From IMG/VR virus record IMGVR_UViG_3300046411_000025, positions 1 through 30,819 of that record: a DNA stretch of 30,819 nt; one strand, 5' to 3'. This document shows positions 30,006-30,819 of the stretch, piece after piece. The DNA comes from a virus. The notes below the pieces were generated by a model. It saw nothing but the letters and a program-made list of their open reading frames with translations. It was not told the DNA's origin and did no database searches. Numbering within the stretch: the stretch's first letter is position 1; every line of letters starts with the position of its first letter. A program made the position numbers and the translations under genes.

Positions 30006-30407
30006 TTACGCTGACTTTGTGAAGAACTCGATGCTAGATGCAACGCTCTTTGACTTGTCGTGTTCTTCTGGGAAGAGTGCCTGTGACTGAAGCTGCAGAT
30101 ACTGGAGCAGTTGCTCGACTGTATCTTGCTGGTTGTTGTGCCAGTGCCAGTCGTTCTCCAGCTTTACGAGATCGTCTGCATTGAAGTGCGGTGCGCCTTC
30201 TGCTGACGTACCATCCTTGTTCTTGATGATCTCTTGAGCTTGTACGTTAATGTCAGTTTTCTTCAGTTCTTTCTGATTGATGTTGTAGTTACAATCGTCA
30301 ATGAACTTGTTGAGCATGTAGTTGATAGTTGATTTTGTTGTACGGTCAGACATTGCGAAGATAGTGGTGATGTCTGTAGCGAATGATTTGTTAGCTTTGT
30401 TAGCCAT
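30006..30407 (-). CDS. hypothetical early protein, 133 aa, own transcription unit
   Basis: A 133-residue polar protein (MANKANKSFATDITTIFAMS, then KSTINYMLNKFIDDCNYNIN, HFNADDLVKLENDWHWHNNQ, QLLQYLQLQSQALF), mainly helical, with no recognised family. It starts at ATG 30407 with AAGGAGAACCACT, one of the shared extended sites, and ends 12 nt before the strong terminator. It therefore seems to be a monocistronic first early gene, expressed from the structured region to its right; the position is that of host-takeover or anti-host-defence genes, which is inference. Confidence 0.72.
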   Translation of the reverse strand: MANKANKSFATDITTIFAMSDRTTKSTINYMLNKFIDDCNYNINQKELKKTDINVQAQEIIKNKDGTSAEGAPHFNADDLVKLENDWHWHNNQQDTVEQLLQYLQLQSQALFPEEHDKSKSVASSIEFFTKSA

Positions 30408-30426
30408 AGTGGTTCTCCTTGTAAGC

Positions 30427-30444
30427 GGCAGGAACATCCCTGCC
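30427..30444 (-). promoter_or_regulatory. leader hairpin before gene 30006-30407
   Basis: GGCAGG (30427-30432) and CCTGCC (30439-30444) form a perfect 6-bp stem with a 6-nt loop, ending about 8 nt before the extended RBS of the gene to its left. It could modulate translation or cap the structured leader. Small but in a suggestive place. Confidence 0.55.
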
Positions 30445-30465
30445 TATGCCAACCACGTATCACGG

Positions 30466-30601
30466 CTGGTCAGCTACGCCGCGAGGAAGCCCTGCAGGGC
30501 GACTGAAGCGTCCAAGTAAAGGACAGCCACGGAAGAAGGAAGGGAACCAGCTATGCACCTCGTCTGCAGGGTGCGGCCTGCTCCTTTACTTGGATGACCA
30601 G
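30466..30601 (-). ncRNA. candidate structured RNA / long 5' leader
   Basis: Nested inverted repeats: outer P1, CTGGTCA (30466-30472) with TGACCAG (30595-30601); a long P3, TCCAAGTAAAGGA (30511-30523) with TCCTTTACTTGGA (30582-30594), perfect 13 bp and directly stacked on P1; inside P3 a GCACC/GGTGC hairpin (30555-30559, 30570-30574); and between P1 and P3 a 12-nt palindrome GCCCTGCAGGGC (30489-30500). No tRNA and no family I know fits. It could be a 5' leader of the gene at 30006-30407, an independent ncRNA, or a DNA-level element such as an origin or packaging site. Strand is a guess. Confidence 0.55.
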
Positions 30602-30696
30602 TTGTGATTCGTAGGATTGGCAAGGACAGGGATGTAACTGTTGCTTCCAAGGATGGTTCCTATGGCGTGGCAAAGATAACCAATCTATGAGTGGAG

Positions 30697-30722
30697 GACA
30701 TTACCGCTAGCTGAGTAATGTC
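30697..30722. promoter_or_regulatory. dyad near the divergent control region
   Basis: GACATTAC (30697-30704) and GTAATGTC (30715-30722), a perfect 8-bp inverted repeat around a 10-nt centre that itself holds GCTAGC. No T run on either side, so it is more likely an operator than a terminator. It lies ~40 bp left of the rightward promoter candidate. The remaining DNA from 30602 to 30696 holds no convincing gene. Confidence 0.5.
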
Positions 30723-30752
30723 TGGCCCCTGTTGTATATGATTTGAGTGTGT

Positions 30753-30789
30753 TTTGTGCGTTGACAAGCTGCAAAAACGAGTGTGATAA
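30753..30789 (+). promoter_or_regulatory. rightward promoter candidate D (late motif)
   Basis: TTTGTGCGTTG (30753-30763) overlaps a perfect TTGACA (30761-30766), followed after 17 nt by TGATAA (30784-30789). This is the best -35 of the four motif copies. It points off the right edge, and would lead into the gene at 44 if the genome is circular or permuted at the window ends. Confidence 0.55.
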
Positions 30790-30791
30790 AT

Positions 30792-30814
30792 GGGGGGGGA
30801 ACACAAGGGGGGGG
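30792..30814. repeat. paired G8 tracts
   Basis: Two runs of eight G (30792-30799 and 30807-30814) with a 7-nt A/C spacer, five bases from the window end. The first lies where transcription from candidate D would begin. It could form a G-quadruplex or cause RNA polymerase slippage; run length may also be a sequencing uncertainty. Confidence 0.7.
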
Positions 30815-30819
30815 CAAGT

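Noticed and set aside
29654-30043. 129-aa leftward reading frame across the early promoter and leader
   Set aside because: It would run through the strong terminator, the promoter with its two binding sites and the 38-aa leader ORF, has no ribosome-binding site, and its sequence is rich in Ser, Cys and Arg without a domain. The segment from its internal Met in front of FTTIVCTVQQ is a weak alternative.
30481-30600. Possible RNase P or tRNA-like RNA in the right-end structured region
   Set aside because: Phrases like GAGGAAG and CCACGGAAG recall RNase P, but the conserved ACAGAA/P4 partner and the overall length are missing, and no cloverleaf can be drawn.
30604-30690. 28-codon GTG-started ORF (IGKDRDVTVASKDGSYGVAK) on the + strand
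   Set aside because: The peptide looks protein-like, but the start is GTG, the Shine-Dalgarno is poor and no promoter precedes it. Too short to support from one sequence.
30733-30767. Leftward promoter TTGTCA ... TATACA for the gene at 30006-30407
   Set aside because: The hexamers are 23 nt apart, too far for sigma70. A promoter must exist to the right of 30407, but I cannot place it.

Overview
The window reads as most or all of a small podovirus (short-tailed phage) genome. The identity evidence is a T7-style set of structural genes in one rightward block: large terminase, head-tail connector portal, scaffold, gp13-like protein, major capsid, tail tubular proteins A and B, three internal virion (ejection) proteins and a fibre with a gp17-type N-terminus. 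A holin/lysozyme cassette follows. Base composition is moderate and slightly AT-rich. Many small proteins are of types I associate with marine alphaproteobacterial podophages and Mediterranean metagenomic phage contigs; that host assignment is inference. I see no RNA polymerase, DNA polymerase, primase, replicative helicase, integrase, tRNA or CRISPR array.

Layout. 44-23451 is one rightward late unit, almost every gene overlapping or abutting the next: five small genes, packaging, head, tail, ejection proteins, fibre, lysis. 23454-23514 is a convergent gap with two hairpins. 23517-30407 is a leftward early unit: SSB-like protein, small HTH protein, ERF annealing protein, YqaJ-type exonuclease, a possible replication partner, an O-like replication initiator, a Holliday-junction-resolvase-like nuclease, a zinc-ribbon protein, two HTH regulators, several small hypothetical proteins, a DUF932 protein and a leading gene behind its own strong terminator. 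30408-30819 has no gene but is rich in inverted repeats and holds a rightward promoter candidate and two G8 tracts.

How it may work together. Replication appears to recruit the host machinery: the O-like gene carries three iteron-like dyads 21 bp apart in its own middle, as lambda O does, and a fourth copy lies on the -35 of the main early promoter. Recombination is ERF + exonuclease + SSB. A dyad TACTGC-N6-GCAGTA recurs at three early promoter candidates, including that of a small HTH gene whose mRNA is predicted to be leaderless. Late transcription may use a different signal: TTGTGCGTTG occurs four times on the + strand, right after terL, before the capsid gene, before the fibre gene and at the right end.

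The most novel candidate system is post-transcriptional. Seven early genes share an extended ribosome-binding site, GGAGAACCA. The 3' untranslated region of that same transcript carries, in a hairpin loop directly before a terminator-like hairpin, the exact complement of this site (12 nt perfect against the DUF932 start). This has the architecture of a 3'UTR-derived sRNA that could silence its own operon at many starts. It is inferred from sequence alone.
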